Shown: positions 1 to 12,400 of the stretch, one piece after another
Position numbering within the stretch: position 1 is the first letter of the stretch
How the letters are laid out: each line of letters opens with the position of its first letter
Source of the DNA: Eledone cirrhosa
Lineage: Eukaryota > Mollusca > Cephalopoda > Octopoda > Eledonidae
DNA: 64,000 nucleotides
Assembly (NCBI GenBank): GCA_964016885.1
Contig: OZ024742.1
Span: 232,501 to 296,500, forward strand
Direction of reading: 5' to 3'
Program-made: the position numbers and the translations under genes
Notes under the pieces: generated by a model
Database searches by the model: none
What the model saw: the letters and a program-made list of their open reading frames with translations, nothing else
What the model was told of the DNA's origin: nothing

Positions 1-245
1 TGCTAAGTGGAGGCACGTGGCCTAGCCGTAAGGTTGTTGGACTTACAATCATAATGTTGTGGCTTTGATTCCTGGTCTGGGCTGTGTGTTGTGTTCTTGA
101 GCAAAATGAATACCAGCAATAGCTGGGGGTTTAACCCTGTGATGGACTGGCGTCCTCTCCAAGGGGAAGTCTTATATTGATAGTCGCTTCATGCCATATA
201 TATCGGGATAAGAACCAGTGTATTGAGCCTCTGGGGTTGAGACAG
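1..245 (+). mobile_element. tRNA-derived SINE (family C), diverged
   Basis: The head reads like a decayed tRNA gene: an A-box-like TGGCCTAGCCGT near 18 and a B-box-like TTTGATTCCTG near 66. The phrase TTCTTGAGCAAA follows, as in the SINE heads at 4491-4810 and 61673-62003. The body differs from those two (GTGATGGACTGGCGTCC near 141), so this is another family sharing the head. The right edge merges into the minisatellite at about 245. The left edge may lie outside the window. Family assignment is from recognition only. Confidence 0.6.
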
Positions 246-249
246 ACTT

Positions 250-3200
250 TAGACCACCAGGTAGACCACACACTCACCTGTAGACCACCAGGTAGACCAC
301 ACACTCACCTGTATACCACCAGGTAGACCACACACTCACCTGTATACCACCAGGTAGACCACACACTCACATGTATACCACCAGGTAGACCACACACTCA
401 CATGTATACCACCAGGTAGACCACACACTCACCTGTAGACCACACACTCACCTGTAGACCACCAGGTAGACCACACACTCACCTGTATACCACCAAGTAG
501 ACCACACACTCACATGTAGACCACCAGGTAGACCACACATTCACCTGTAGACCACACACTCACATGTAGACCACCAGGTAGACCACACACTCACATGTAT
601 ACCACCAGGTAGACCACACACTCACCTGTAGACCACACACTCACCTGTAGACCACCAGGTAGACCACACACTCACCTGTATACCAGCAGGTAGACCACAC
701 ACTCACATGTAGACCACCAGGTAGACCACACATTCACCTGTAGACCACACACTCACATGTAGACCACCAGGTAGAACACACACTCACATGTATACCACAC
801 ACTCACCTGTATACCACCAGGTAGACCACACACTCACCTGTAGACCATACACACACCTGTATATCACCAGGTAGACCACACACTCACCTGTATACCACAC
901 ACTCACCTGTATACCACCAGGTAGACCACACACTCACATGTAGACCACACACTCACCTGTAGACCACCAGGTAGACCACACACTCACCTGTAGACCACCA
1001 GGTAGAGCACACACTCACCTGTAGACCACACACTCACCTGTATACCACCAGGTAGACCACACACTCACATGTATACCACCAGGTAGACCACACACTCATC
1101 TGTAGACCACCAGGTAGACCACACACTCACATGTAGACCACCAGGTAGACCACACACTCACATGTAGACCACCAGGTAGACCACACACTCACCTGTAGAC
1201 CACACACTCATCTGTATACCACCAGGTAGACCACACACACTCACTTGTATACCACCTGGTAGACCACACACTCACCTATATACCACCAGGTAAATCATAC
1301 ACTCACCTGTATACCACACACTCACCTGTAGACCACACACTCACCTGTATACCACCAGGTAGACCACACACTCACCTGTAGACCACACACTCACCTGTAT
1401 ACCACCAGGTAGACCACACACTCACCTGTAGACCATACACACACCTGTATATCTCCAGGTAGACCACACACTCACCTGTATACCACACACACACCTGTAT
1501 ACCACCAGGTAGACCACACACTCACATGTATACCACCAGGTAGACCACACACTCACATGTAGACCACCAGGTAGACCACACACTCACCTGTAGACCACCA
1601 GGTAGACCACACACTCACCTGTATACCACCAAGTAGACCACACACTCACATGTAGACCACCAGGTAGAACACACACTCACCTGTAGACCATACACTCACA
1701 TGTATACCACCAGGTAGACCACACACTCACATGTAGACCACCAGGTAGACCACACACTCACCTGTAGACCACCAGGTAGACCACACACTCACATGTAGAC
1801 CACCAGGTAGACCACACACTCACATGTAGACCACCAGGTAGACCACACACTCACCTGTAGACCACCAGGTAAACCACACACTCACATGTAGACCACCAGG
1901 TAGACCACACACTCACATGTAGACCACCAGGTAGAACACACACTCACCTGTAGACCATACACACACCTGGATATCACCAGGTAGACCACACACTCACCTG
2001 TATACCACACACTCACCTGTATACCACCAGGTAGACCACACACTCACCTGTAGACCACCAGGTAGACCACACACTCACCTGTAGACCACACACTCATCTG
2101 TATACCACCAGGTAGACCACACACACTCACTTGTATACCACCTGGTAGACCACACACTCACCTATATACCACCAGGTAAATCATACACTCACCTGTATAC
2201 CACCAGGTAAACCATACACTCACCTATATACCACCAGGTAAACCATACACTCACCTATATACCACCAGGTAGACCACACACTCACCTGTATACCACCAGG
2301 TAAACCATACACTCACCTGTAGACCACACACTCACCTATATACCACCAGGTAAATCATACACTCACCTATATACCACCAGGTAAACCATACACTCACCTG
2401 TAGACCACACACTCACCTATATACCACCAGGTAAATCATACACTCACCTATATACCACCAGGTAAACCATACACTCACCTGTAGACCACACACTCACCTA
2501 TATACCACCAGGTAGACCACACACTCACCTGTATACCACCAGGTAAACCATACACTCACCTGTAGACCACACACTCACCTATATACCACCAGGTAAATCA
2601 TACTCACCTATATACCACCAGGTAAACCATACACTCACCTGTAGACCACACACTCACCTATATACCACCAGGTAAATCATACACTCACCTATATACCACC
2701 AGGTAAACCATACACTCACCTGTAGACCACACACTCACCTGTATACCACCAGGTAAACCATACACTCACCTGTAGACCACACACTCACCTATATACCACC
2801 AGGTAAACCATACACTCACCTATATACCACCAGGTAAACCATACACTCACCTGTAGACCACACACTCACCTATATACCACCAGGTAAATCATACACTCAC
2901 CTGTATACCACCAGGTAAACCATACACTCACCTATATACCACCAGGTAAATCATACACTCACCTGTATACCACCAGGTAAACCATACACTCACCTATATA
3001 CCACCATGTAAACCATACACTCACCTGTAGACCACACACTCACCTGTATACCACCAGGTAAACCATACACTCACCTGTATACCACCAGGTAAACCATACA
3101 CCCACCTATATACCACCAGGTAAACCAAACACTCACCTATATACCACCAGGTAAACCATACACTCACCTGTAGACCACACACTCACCTATATACCACCAG

Positions 3201-4378
3201 GTAAATCATACACTCACCTATATACCACCAGGTAAACCATACACTCACCTGTAGACCACACACTCACCTGTATACCACCAGGTAAACCATACACTCACCT
3301 GTAGACCACACACTCACCTATATACCACCAGGTAAACCATACACTCACCTATATACCACCAGGTAAACCATACACTCACCTGTAGACCACACACTCACCT
3401 ATATACCACCAGGTAAATCATACACTCACCTGTATACCACCAGGTAAACCATACACTCACCTATATACCACCAGGTAAACCATACACTCACCTGTAGACC
3501 ACACACTCACCTGTATACCACCAGGTAAACCATACACTCACCTGTATACCACCAGGTAAACCATACACCCAGCTATATACCACCAGGTAAACCATACACT
3601 CACCTATATACCACCAGGTAAACCATACACTCACCTATATACCACCAGGTAAACCATACACTCACCTGTAGACCACACACTCACTTGTATACCACCAGGT
3701 AAACCATACACTCACCTGTATACCACCAGGTAAACCATACACTCACCTATATACCACCAGGTAAACCATACACTCACCTATATACCACCAGGTAAACCAT
3801 ACACTCACCTGTAGACCACACACTCACCTGTATACCACCAGGTAAACCATACACTCACCTGTATACCACCAGGTAAACCATACACTCACCTATATACCAC
3901 CAGGTAAACCATACACTCACCTGTATACCACCAGGTAAACCATACACTCACCTGTATACCACCAGGTAAACCATACACTCACCTGTATACCACCAGGTAA
4001 ACCATACACTCACCTGTATACCACCAGGTAAACCATACACTCACCTGTATACCACCAGGTAAACCATACACTCACCTGTATACCACCAGGTAAACCATAC
4101 ACTCACCTGTATACCACCAGGTAAACCATACACTCACCTGTATACCACCAGGTAAACCATACACTCACCTATATACCACCAGGTAAACCATACACTCACC
4201 TGTATACCACCAGGTAAACCATACACTCACCTGTATACCACCAGGTAAACCATACACTCACCTATATACCACCAGGTAAACCATACACTCACCTATATAC
4301 CACCAGGTAAACCATACACTCACCTATATACCACCAGGTAAACCATACACTCACCTGTATACCACAAGGTAGACCACA
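250..4378. repeat. 31-bp minisatellite, two subfamilies
   Basis: About 130 tandem units built from CACACACTCACCTGTA and CCACCAGGTAGAC, with a full unit of 31 bp and a short unit of 19 bp that lacks the CACCAGGTAGAC part. From 250 to about 2160 units read GGTAGACCACACACTCAC. From about 2160 to 4340 they read GGTAAACCATACACTCAC, often with CTATATACC. The last units (3850-4340) are almost identical, which suggests recent expansion at that end. It is non-coding. Confidence 0.95.
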
Positions 4379-4490
4379 GACTTGTATTGATGGCTTATAC
4401 TGAAATACTGTTCTTGGGAGACAAAACTAGGGATAAATGTAAAAATAAGCTAAGAATTTCCCCCCAAATCACCGGAGGTGTATATATATA

Positions 4491-4810
4491 ATCATCATTT
4501 TACGTCTGCTTTTCCCTGCTTGCAAGGGTGGGACGGGAACTGATTTCTACAGCTGGATGCCCTTCCTAACTCTAACCTCATTTACAGTGAGTGGTGGGTG
4601 CTTTTTTTGCCGTGGCGCCTGCACGTCCACTTTACAGTGGAATGGTAGGGACCCCAGTCCTATCATCTCATTTCTACGGCTGAGTAAACTGGATCAATGT
4701 GAAATAAAGTGTCTTGCTCAAGGAAACAACACCTCACCCGGTCTGAGAATTGAACTCACAACCTTTCGATTGCAAGCCCAATGCTCTAGCCACTAAGCCA
4801 TATGCCTCCA
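4491..4810 (-). mobile_element. tRNA-derived SINE (family B), near full length
   Basis: Read on minus it starts TGGAGGCATATGGCTTAGTGG (A box in a tRNA-like head), has a B box near 4745, the phrase CTTGAGCAAGACACTTTATT, a body with GGGACCCC-type blocks, and ends in a segment plus ATG/TA repeats. A second copy of the same family is at 61673-62003 on plus. Its last 60 bp resemble the 3' end of the LINE lying immediately to the right. Family B is about 320-330 bp here. It lies directly downstream of the LINE remnant, on the same strand. Confidence 0.88.
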
Positions 4811-4817
4811 TATATAT

Positions 4818-5808
4818 ATCATCATCATCATCATTTAACATCCATCTTCCACGCTTGCATGGGTTTGGATGGGAATTTTCCCACTTGAGGCAAGATCGGT
4901 TGTCTTGCTCATATAGGACTGTCTTATTTTTGTTAGAGGTGCCTACTGACTGTAGGTTTTGCTTTGTACTTAGGCAAGGTGGGTCTTCTGTGTTACTGTG
5001 TAGCGCCAAAGATCTCGGTCCAGTGACATTGTCTTGGAGAGGTGTAAGTGTGTGAGGTCGGAATTTATCAAGTCGTCCCAGGTTTTTCTGGGTCTGCCTA
5101 CTCCGTGGCTACCGTCTATTTTTATCGCCCTGCACTTTTTTATACAGCTGTCGTCTTTCATGCGCATCACGAGACCGTACCAACGTAGTCTTCTCTCAAG
5201 TAAACAACATCTGATCCCTCTTATTCCTAATTTCTCCCTTAGTTCGTTTATGCTTTGCGGTTCACGTATATTACTATTACACATCCAGCCGAGCATGCAA
5301 GCTTCGTTCCTCTCCAGTCTGCGTATATGCTCTGCACACAATGCCCAGGTCTCACTGCCATGTAACATTGCTGTTCGTATGCAGGCATCATGCAGCCTGC
5401 CTTTCATTTTTAGAGAGAACCCTTTAGCGGCCAATAGTGGTATAAGCTTTCTGAACTTTTTCCATCCCGTTCTGACTCTAGTTACTGTACTTTCAGAGCA
5501 CCCTCCACCACTGCTGATTTTGTCACCCAGGTAACGGAAGGTGTCCACTATTTCTATAGAACCATCTGTGCAATGGAATGAGCTAGTATTCTGTGGGCAC
5601 TTGCTGCTACTTATTGCACCTGAGCACCGGCCACATATAAAATCTATATTCTTAGTTAGCTTACCTGTGATCCCACTACATCTTTTATGCACCCATACTT
5701 TGCATTTGGGACATAAAATGGAGTTTCTGCCTACTCCTTTCCTACACACTGAGCATGGCCATTTCCCAGATGGGACCGGTGCCCTATTTTCCTTCCTACA
5801 AACTAGAT
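4818..5808 (-). pseudogene. non-LTR retrotransposon ORF2 C-terminal remnant (5'-truncated LINE)
   Basis: An open frame on minus ends at 4970. Its transposon part starts near 5805; residues upstream of that come from a TA repeat and are not real coding. In order it shows a Cys/His zinc-binding segment (CSVC, then CPKC, H, C and CGRC, about 5620-5760), then a block typical of LINE C-termini (FRYLGDKISSGG, MLHGSETWALC, LERNEACMLGWMC), then VGRPRKTWDDL near 5060. The endonuclease and reverse transcriptase domains are missing, so this is a 5'-truncated copy, the usual outcome of target-primed reverse transcription. The 3' end is a short tail of ATG repeats at 4818-4834. No internal stop is seen in the retained 275 or so residues, so the insertion may be fairly young. 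The AP-endonuclease start at the right edge of the window could belong to a similar LINE class, but the two do not overlap. Confidence 0.85.
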
Positions 5809-5890
5809 GGATATATATATATATATGAGAGAGAGAAAGATCTATATAGATACTTATATAGATATCTATATAGGTATATAGATATCCAGA
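5809..5890. repeat. TA / GA / TATAGA microsatellite
   Basis: A TA run (5812-5826), a short GA run and TATATAGATA-type repeats adjoin the truncated 5' end of the LINE remnant. Confidence 0.9.
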
Positions 5891-6397
5891 TGATAGCAAA
5901 CGACACAGTGTTTGCTACCTGTTGCTAACCAGTGAACTAATCTGCAAAGTCACACAAGAAATCCAAGAATCTGCTTAAAATTATGTCTGGACTAAGAGGT
6001 TCTTGCACCACCGGTTGTTGAAAAATCAGTTCTATATTTATATAACTGAAACAAAAAACTTAATAAATTTTGATTTTATATCTTTTAACACAATTAAAAT
6101 AAAGGAAGAAAGGAAATAGTTTTCTTTTAAATAAGGAAAAAATATAAAGGAAAAAAAATCAAAAATATATAAAATCTAATTTCAGTGAACTAGAAAAATT
6201 ATACTACTACATAAAAACACACACATCACACAAAAAATAAGGAATTTCTGAAAAAACTAACCAATAAACGAAGGAAATTCTAGGAGGAAAAACAAAGCAG
6301 TTAAACATTTTGGTGGAAATTTTGTTTTGGGGGAATAAGTTACAAACTTACATGCATAATTAGGGGGGGGGGGGGGGTCATGAAGGAAAAAATACTA
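5891..6397. other. AT-rich spacer with a 15-G run
   Basis: No gene or recognisable element. The stretch is AT-rich with many stops in all frames. An uninterrupted run of 15 G lies at 6363-6377. Confidence 0.6.
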
Positions 6398-6545
6398 ATA
6401 ATAATGGTTTCCAATTTAAGCACAAGGCCACCAATTTTTGAGGGGAAGAGGAAAGCCAATTAAATATACACCCACTCACTCCCACCTCAGTATATGACTG
6501 GTACTTTATCAACCCCACCCCTGATTGTATTTGAACACAGAAGTG
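6398..6545 (-). mobile_element. SINE (family A), degraded
   Basis: It contains the family A landmarks in minus orientation: GCACAAGGCCACCAAT near 6420, CTGGTACTTTATCAACCCC near 6499 and a B-box-like TTTGAACAC near 6530. It is more diverged than the copy at 6628-6808, and its tRNA-like head is poorly kept. Confidence 0.65.
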
Positions 6546-6627
6546 TGCTGCTATTTGTTCCAGGTCCCTCTGATCTTGATTGAAATCCCACTGTGGGGAG
6601 GGGGTGGCAGCAGTCTGTAAAATATAA

Positions 6628-6808
6628 CTGTTTCTACTTTTGGCACAAGGCCAGCAATTATCCCAGTGCATTACTGGTACTTTATTTTATCGACCCCGTA
6701 AGAATGAAAGGCAAAGTTAACCTCAACAGGATTTGAACTCAGATCATAAAGGGAGGTAACTATGCTTCAAAGCATGGCGTTCGACCCTCTACCGATATTG
6801 CCAATCCA
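6628..6808 (-). mobile_element. SINE (family A), full length with target-site duplication
   Basis: Read on minus: GGATTGGCAATATCGGTAG (tRNA-like head), B box GAGTTCAAATCCTG, then TTTGCCTTTCATTCTTACGG, GATAAAATAAAGTACCAGTA and a 3' end GCCTTGTGCCAAAAGTAGAA. A 9-bp direct repeat AAAATATAA lies at 6619-6627 and 6809-6817. This fits insertion by target-primed reverse transcription. Length is 181 bp. Confidence 0.9.
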
Positions 6809-6817
6809 AAAATATAA

Positions 6818-7063
6818 TACCAGTCAAATACTGGCGAGAAATGAGAAGGGGGTGGGTCGATTTAATCGACTTTTCTTTTCCCTTGAAAATTACAAACCAT
6901 TAATAACAATAATAATAATGATGATGATGAAGAAGATGATAGTGAAGAGGTAGCTAAATAATCTAGCATGATACATAAAAATAGAAGTGCTCTGAAAGAG
7001 GAGGCATGCAACAAGATGACATATTCCACATGTGCATGGTCAGGAGGTTCTGGTGACATTGTT
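6818..7063. other. AT-rich spacer
   Basis: No gene seen. It holds short AAT and ATG repeats at 6903-6933. Confidence 0.5.
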
Positions 7064-7080
7064 AGAAGAAGAAGAAGAAG

Positions 7081-7110
<30 letters not shown>
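7064..7110. repeat. (GAA)n microsatellite
   Basis: About 16 uninterrupted AAG/GAA triplets; the plus strand is all purine. Confidence 0.97.
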
Positions 7111-7112
<2 letters not shown>

Positions 7113-7370
7113 GTTAACAAAACAGAAAGAAAGATTCGAAGTGAAAAATTAATTAGCTAAGTTTGACTAGAAAAATAATAACAATAATTAATTGTAAATC
7201 ATTCATTAATAATAATGAGTAGCATTTGACTATGGAAAACTCTATAAGAGCCAGCCTGACATCTTACCAGAATTAAGTCAGCCAATTGTGGATTACGAAG
7301 GGGTACGTGGTCTGCAGGAAAGAAAGGAAACAAAATAATGAAAGTGTCGACTGTTGGGTTAGGGTCAGTC

Positions 7371-7672
7371 CAACACACAGACATACATACACACACAGAA
7401 ACATACACCAACACACAGACATACACACACACACACAGACATACACACACAGACACACACCAACACAGACATACACGCACAGACATACGCACACACAGAC
7501 ATACACCAACACACAGACACACACATACACCAACACACAGACACACACATACACCAACACACAGACACACCAACACAGACATACACGCACAGACATACAC
7601 CAACACACAGACATACTTTCAGTACACATACACAGAGACACAAACATACACACACATACTCACACAAGACAC
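7371..7672. repeat. CA-rich array (ACACAGACATAC type)
   Basis: Imperfect tandem repeats of CACACAGACATACACCAA-like motifs. Open frames across it in several phases are low-complexity artefacts. Confidence 0.93.
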
Positions 7673-7720
7673 AAGTTCTTTAAGCAGGTTGTAAATTCTC
7701 AATGGAACAATGATGAATTA

Positions 7721-8925
7721 TTGTTACAACAGAAACATGTCCCTTTAATTAGTACTAAAGCAGAGACAGGATCCCTAAAGTAGCTATTGTTACAACAGAA
7801 ACATGTCCCTTTAATTAGTACTAAAACAGAGACAGGATCCCTAAAGTAGCTATTGTTACAACAGAAACATGTCCCTTTAATTAGTACTAAAACAGAGACA
7901 GGATCCCTAAAGTAGCTATTGTTACAACAGAAACATGTCCCTTTAATTAGTACTGAAACAGAGACAGGATCCCTAAAGTAGCTATTGCTACAACAGAAAC
8001 ATGTCCCTTTAATTAGTACTAAAGCAGAGACAGGATCCCTAAAGTAGCTATTGTTACAACAGAAACATGTCCCTTTAATTAGTACTGAAACAGAGACAGG
8101 ATCCCTAAAGTAGCTATTGCTACAACAGAAACATGTCCCTTTAATTAGTACTGAAACAGAGACAGGATCCCTAAAGTAGCTATTGTTACAACAGAAACAT
8201 GTCCCTTTAATTAGTACTAAAACAGAGACAGGATCCCTAAAGTAGCTATTGTTACAACAGAAACATGTCCCTTTAATTAGTACTAAAACAGAGACAGGAT
8301 CCCTAAAGTAGCTATTGTTACAACAGAAACATGTCCCTTTAATTAGTACTAAAACAGAGACAGGATCCCTAAAGTAGCTATTGTTACAACAGAAACATGT
8401 CCCTTTAATTAGTACTAAAACAGAGACAGGATCCCTAAAGTAGCTATTGTTACAACAGAAACATGTCCCTTTAATTAGTACTGAAACAGAGACAGGATCC
8501 CTAAAGTAGCTATTGCTACAACAGAAACATGTCCCTTTAATTAGTACTAAAGCAGAGACAGGATCCCTAAAGTAGCTATTGTTACAACAGAAACATGTCC
8601 CTTTAATTAGTACTGAAACAGAGACAGGATCCCTAAAGTAGCTATTGCTACAACAGAAACATGTCCCTTTAATTAGTACTGAAACAGAGACAGGATCCCT
8701 AAAGTAGCTATTGTTACAACAGAAACATGTCCCTTTAATTAGTACTAAAACAGAGACAGGATCCCTAAAGTAGCTATTGTTACAACAGAAACATGTCCCT
8801 TTAATTAGTACTGAAACAGAGACAGGATCCCTAAAGTAGCTATTGCTACAACAGAAACATGTCCCTTTAATTAGTACTAAAGCAGAGACAGGATCCCTAA
8901 AGTAGCTATTGCTACAACAGAGAGT
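7721..8925. repeat. 66-bp satellite, 18 units, with a higher-order period
   Basis: Units begin TTGTTACAACAGAAACATGT and repeat every 66 bp from 7721 with no length change for 18 copies; a 19th is cut at 8925. Three sites vary: TTGTTAC/TTGCTAC, and two bases in ACTAAAA/ACTAAAG/ACTGAAA. The variant order of units 2-8 matches that of units 10-16, so there is an 8-unit (528-bp) higher-order repeat. Because 66 is a multiple of 3, minus has a 416-codon open frame of Cys-rich 22-residue repeats. All three variable sites change the residue (N/S, A/V and S/L), and there are no silent differences, so coding is unlikely. Confidence 0.95.
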
Positions 8926-8997
8926 CTCCTTAGTAAGGAGAAAACCCAAGACATTGTATTCACAGCATTATCCAACAAATTATCATTATTATTATTT

Positions 8998-9179
8998 TCG
9001 GTAGAGGGTCGGATGCCATGCTTTGACGCATAGAGTTACGGCCCTTGCCATTCTGAGTTCAAATCCCGCCGAGGTTAACTTTGCCTTTCATCCTTACGGG
9101 GTCGATAAAATAAAGTACCAGTAATGCACTGTTTCATTGCTGGCCCTGTGCCAAAAGTAGAAACAATTATTATTATTTT
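8998..9179 (+). mobile_element. SINE (family A), near full length
   Basis: It begins GGTAGAGGGTCGGATGCCAT, has the B box GAGTTCAAATCCCG near 9055, CTTACGGGGTCGATAAAATA near 9093 and ends GTGCCAAAAGTAGAAACAAT. Both flanks carry ATTATTATTATTTTCG-like sequence, a possible target-site duplication blurred by the simple repeat. Confidence 0.88.
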
Positions 9180-9180
9180 T

Positions 9181-9349
9181 CGTAAGGATGAAAGGCAAAG
9201 TTAAACTTGGCAGCCCTTGCTATTCTGAGTTCAAATCCAGCCGAGGGTAGCTTTGCCTTTTACCCTTATGGATGCGTTAAAATAAAGTACCAGTAATGCA
9301 CTGGAGTAATTGCTGGCCTTGTGCCAAAAGTAGAAACAATTATTTTTAT
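9181..9349 (+). mobile_element. SINE (family A), head replaced by an inverted fragment
   Basis: From 9206 on it is a plus-strand family A copy (B box near 9225, GTTAAAATAAAGTACCAGTA near 9270, GCCTTGTGCCAAAAGTAGAA near 9316). Its first 25 bp (CGTAAGGATGAAAGGCAAAG) are the minus-strand version of the SINE mid-region, so the left end is an inverted fragment where the tRNA-like head should be. Confidence 0.8.
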
Positions 9350-9423
9350 CATTGTTGTTAAGCTGACATGTAAGAGAAAAATATAAAGAAAATTGTTTTT
9401 TAAATGATAAGAAACACTAAGGC

Positions 9424-12400
9424 ATTATGTGTTGGTGGTGTGTTGGTGGTGGTGGTGTGTTGGTGGTGGTGGTGTGTTGGTGGTGGTGTGTTGGTGGTGG
9501 TGGTGTGTTGGTGGTGGTGTGTTGGTGGTGGTGGTGTGTTGGTGGTGGTGTGTTGGTGTTGGTGGTGTGTTGGTGTTGGTGGTGTGTTGGTGTTGGTGGT
9601 GTGTTGGTGTTGGTGGTGTGTTGGTGTTGGTGGTGTGTTGGTGGTGGTGGTGTGTTGGTGGTGGTGTGTTGGTGGTGGTGTGTTGGTGGTGGTGGTGTGT
9701 TGGTGGTGGTGTGTTGGTGTTGGTGGTGTGTTGGTGTTGGTGGTGTGTTGGTGTTGGTGGTGTGTTGGTGTTGGTGGTGTGTTGGTGTTGGTGGTGTGTT
9801 GGTGGTGGTGGTGTGTTGGTGGTGGTGTGTTAGTGGTGGGGTGTTAGTGGTGGGGTGTTGGTGGTGATGGTGTGGTGATGATGTGTTGGTGGTGGTGGTG
9901 TGTTGGTGGTGGCGGTGGTGTGTTGGTGGTGGTGTGGTGGTGTGTTGGTGGTGTGTTGGTGGTGGTGGCGGTGGTGTGTTGGTGGTGGTGTGGTGGTGGT
10001 GTGTTGGTGGTGTGGTGGTGGTGTGGTGGTGGTGTGTTGGTGGTGTGTTGGTGGTGTGTTGGTGGTGGTGGCGGTGGTGTGTTGGTGGTGGTTTGGTGGT
10101 GGTGTGTTGGTGGTGGTGGTGTGTTGGTGATGTGTTGTGGTGGTGGTGTGTTGGTGATGTGTTGTGGTGGGGGTGTGTTGTGGTGGGGGTGTGCTGTGGT
10201 GGGGGTGGGTTGTGGTGGGGGGGTGTTGGTGGTGATGGTGTGTTGGTGGTGATGGTGTGTTGGTGGTGGTGGTGTGGTGGTGGTGTGTTGGTGTGTTGGT
10301 GGTGGTGTGTTGGTGTGTTGGTGGTGGTGTTGGTGGTGTGTTGGTGGTGGTGTTGGTGTGTTGGTGGTGTTGGTGTGTTGGTGATGGTGTGTTGGTGGTG
10401 GTGTGTTGGTGATGGTGGTGATGTGTTGGTGTCGGTGGTGTGTTGGTGTTGGTGGTGTGTTGGAGTTGGTGGTGTGTTGGTGGTGGTGGTGTGTTGGTGG
10501 TGGTGTGTTGGTGTTGGTGGTGTGTTGGTGTTGGTGGTGTGGTGGTGGTGTGTTGGTGGTGGTGGTGTGTTGGCGGGGGTGGTGTGTTGGCGGGGGTGGT
10601 GTGTTGGTGGTCGTGGTGTGTTGGTGGTGGTGTGTTGGTGATGGTGTGTTGGTGATGGCGTGTTGGTGGTGTGTTGGTGGTGGTGGTGTTGGTGGTGTGT
10701 TGGTGGTGGTGGTGTGTTGGTGGTGGTGGTGATGGTGTGCTGTTGTGTTGGTGGTGGTGGTGTGTTGGTGTGTTGGTGGTGGTGTGTTGGTGGTGGTGGT
10801 GGTGGTGTGTTGGTGGCGGTGTGGTGGTGTGTTGGTGGTGGTGGTGGTGGTGGTGTGTTGGTGGTGGTGTGTTGGTGGTGGTGTGTTGGTGGTGGTGTGT
10901 TGGTGATGGTGTGTTGGTGATGGTGTGTTGGTGGTGGTGGTGTTGGTGGTGTGTTGGTGGTGTTGTGTTGGTGGTGTTGTGTTGGTGGTAGTGTGTTTGT
11001 GGTGGTGGTGTGTTGGTGGTGGTGTGTTGGTGATGGTGTGTTGGCGGTGGTGTGTTGGTGGTGGTGGTGTATTGGTGGTGGTGGTGTGTTGGTGGTGGTG
11101 GTGTGTTGGTGGTGGTGGTGATGGTGTGCTGTTGTGTTGGTGTTGGTGGTGTGTTGGTGGTGGTGGTGTGTTGGTGGTGGTGGTGGTGGTGTGTTGGTGG
11201 TGCTGTGGTGGTGTTGGTGGTGGTGTGGTGGTGGTGGTGTGTTGGTGGTGGTGGTGTGTTAATGGTGGTGGTGGTGTGTTAATGGTGGTGGTGGTGTGTT
11301 GGTGTTGGTGGTGGTGTGTTGGTGTTGGTGGTGGTGTGTTGGTGTTGTGTTGGTGTTGGTGGTGTGTTGGTGTTGGTGGTGTGTTGGTGTTGGTGGTGTG
11401 TTGGTGTTGGTGGTGTGTTGGTGTTGGTGGTGTGTTGGTGTTGGTGGTGTGTTGGTGGTGGTGGTGTGTTGGCAGGGGTGGTGTGTTGGTGGTGGTGGTG
11501 TGTTCGTGGTGGTGGTGTGTTGGTGGTGGTGTGTTGGTGGTGGTGGTGGTGTGTTGGTGGTGGTGTGTTGGTGGTGGTGTGTTGGTGGTGGTGTGGTGGT
11601 GGTGTTGGTGGTGTGTTGGTGTTGGTGGTGGTGGTGTGTTGGTGGTGGTGGTGTGTTGGTGGTGGTATGTTGGTGGTGGTGGCGGTGGTGTGTTGGTGGT
11701 GGTGTGGTGGTGGTGGTGTGGTGGTGTGTTGGTGGTGGTGGTGGTGTGTTGGTGGTGGTGGTGTGTTGGTGGTGGTGTGGTGGTGGTGGTGTGTTGGTGG
11801 TGTGTTGGTGGTGGTGGCGGGTTGGTGGTGGTGTGGTGGTGGTGGTGTGTTGGTGGTGTGTTGGTGGTGGTGGTGTGTTGGTGGTGGTGGTGTGTTGGCG
11901 GGGGTGGTGTGTTGGCGGGGGTGGTGTGTTGGCGGGGGTGGTATGTTGGCGGTGGTGGTGTGTTGGTGTGTTGGTGGTGGTGTGGTGGTGGTGTGTTGGT
12001 GTGTTGGTGGTGGTGTGGTGGTGTGTTGGTGGTGGTGTTGGTGTGTTGGTGGTGGTGTTGGTGTGTTGGTGGTGGTGTTGGTGTGTTGGTGGTGGTGTTG
12101 GTGTGTTGGTGGTGGTGGTGTGTTGGTGATGGTGTGTTGGTGCTGGTGTATTGGTGGTGGTGGTGTGTTGGTGGTGGTGGTGGTGCGTTGGTGGTGGTGG
12201 TGTGTTGGTGGTGGTGTGTTGGTGGTGGTGGTGGTGTGTTGGTGGTGGTGTGTGTGTACGTGTGTGCTGCAAGTCTGTGTATGTATGTGTATGTACATGT
12301 GTGTATATATGTGTGTGTGTGTGAGTGTTACATGTATATGTGTATGTGTGTGTATTTGTTGTGGAATATATTGATCCAGTGTATGTGAAGTCAATAAGAA

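Noticed and set aside
6363..6377. 15-G run as a sequencing-gap artefact
   Set aside because: Length uncertainty is likely, but the run is bounded by normal sequence and nothing shows a misjoin.
7699..8949. 416-codon open frame of Cys-rich 22-residue repeats on minus
   Set aside because: Unit length is a multiple of 3, all variable sites change the residue, and there is no start context or flanking exon structure. Treated as a satellite artefact.
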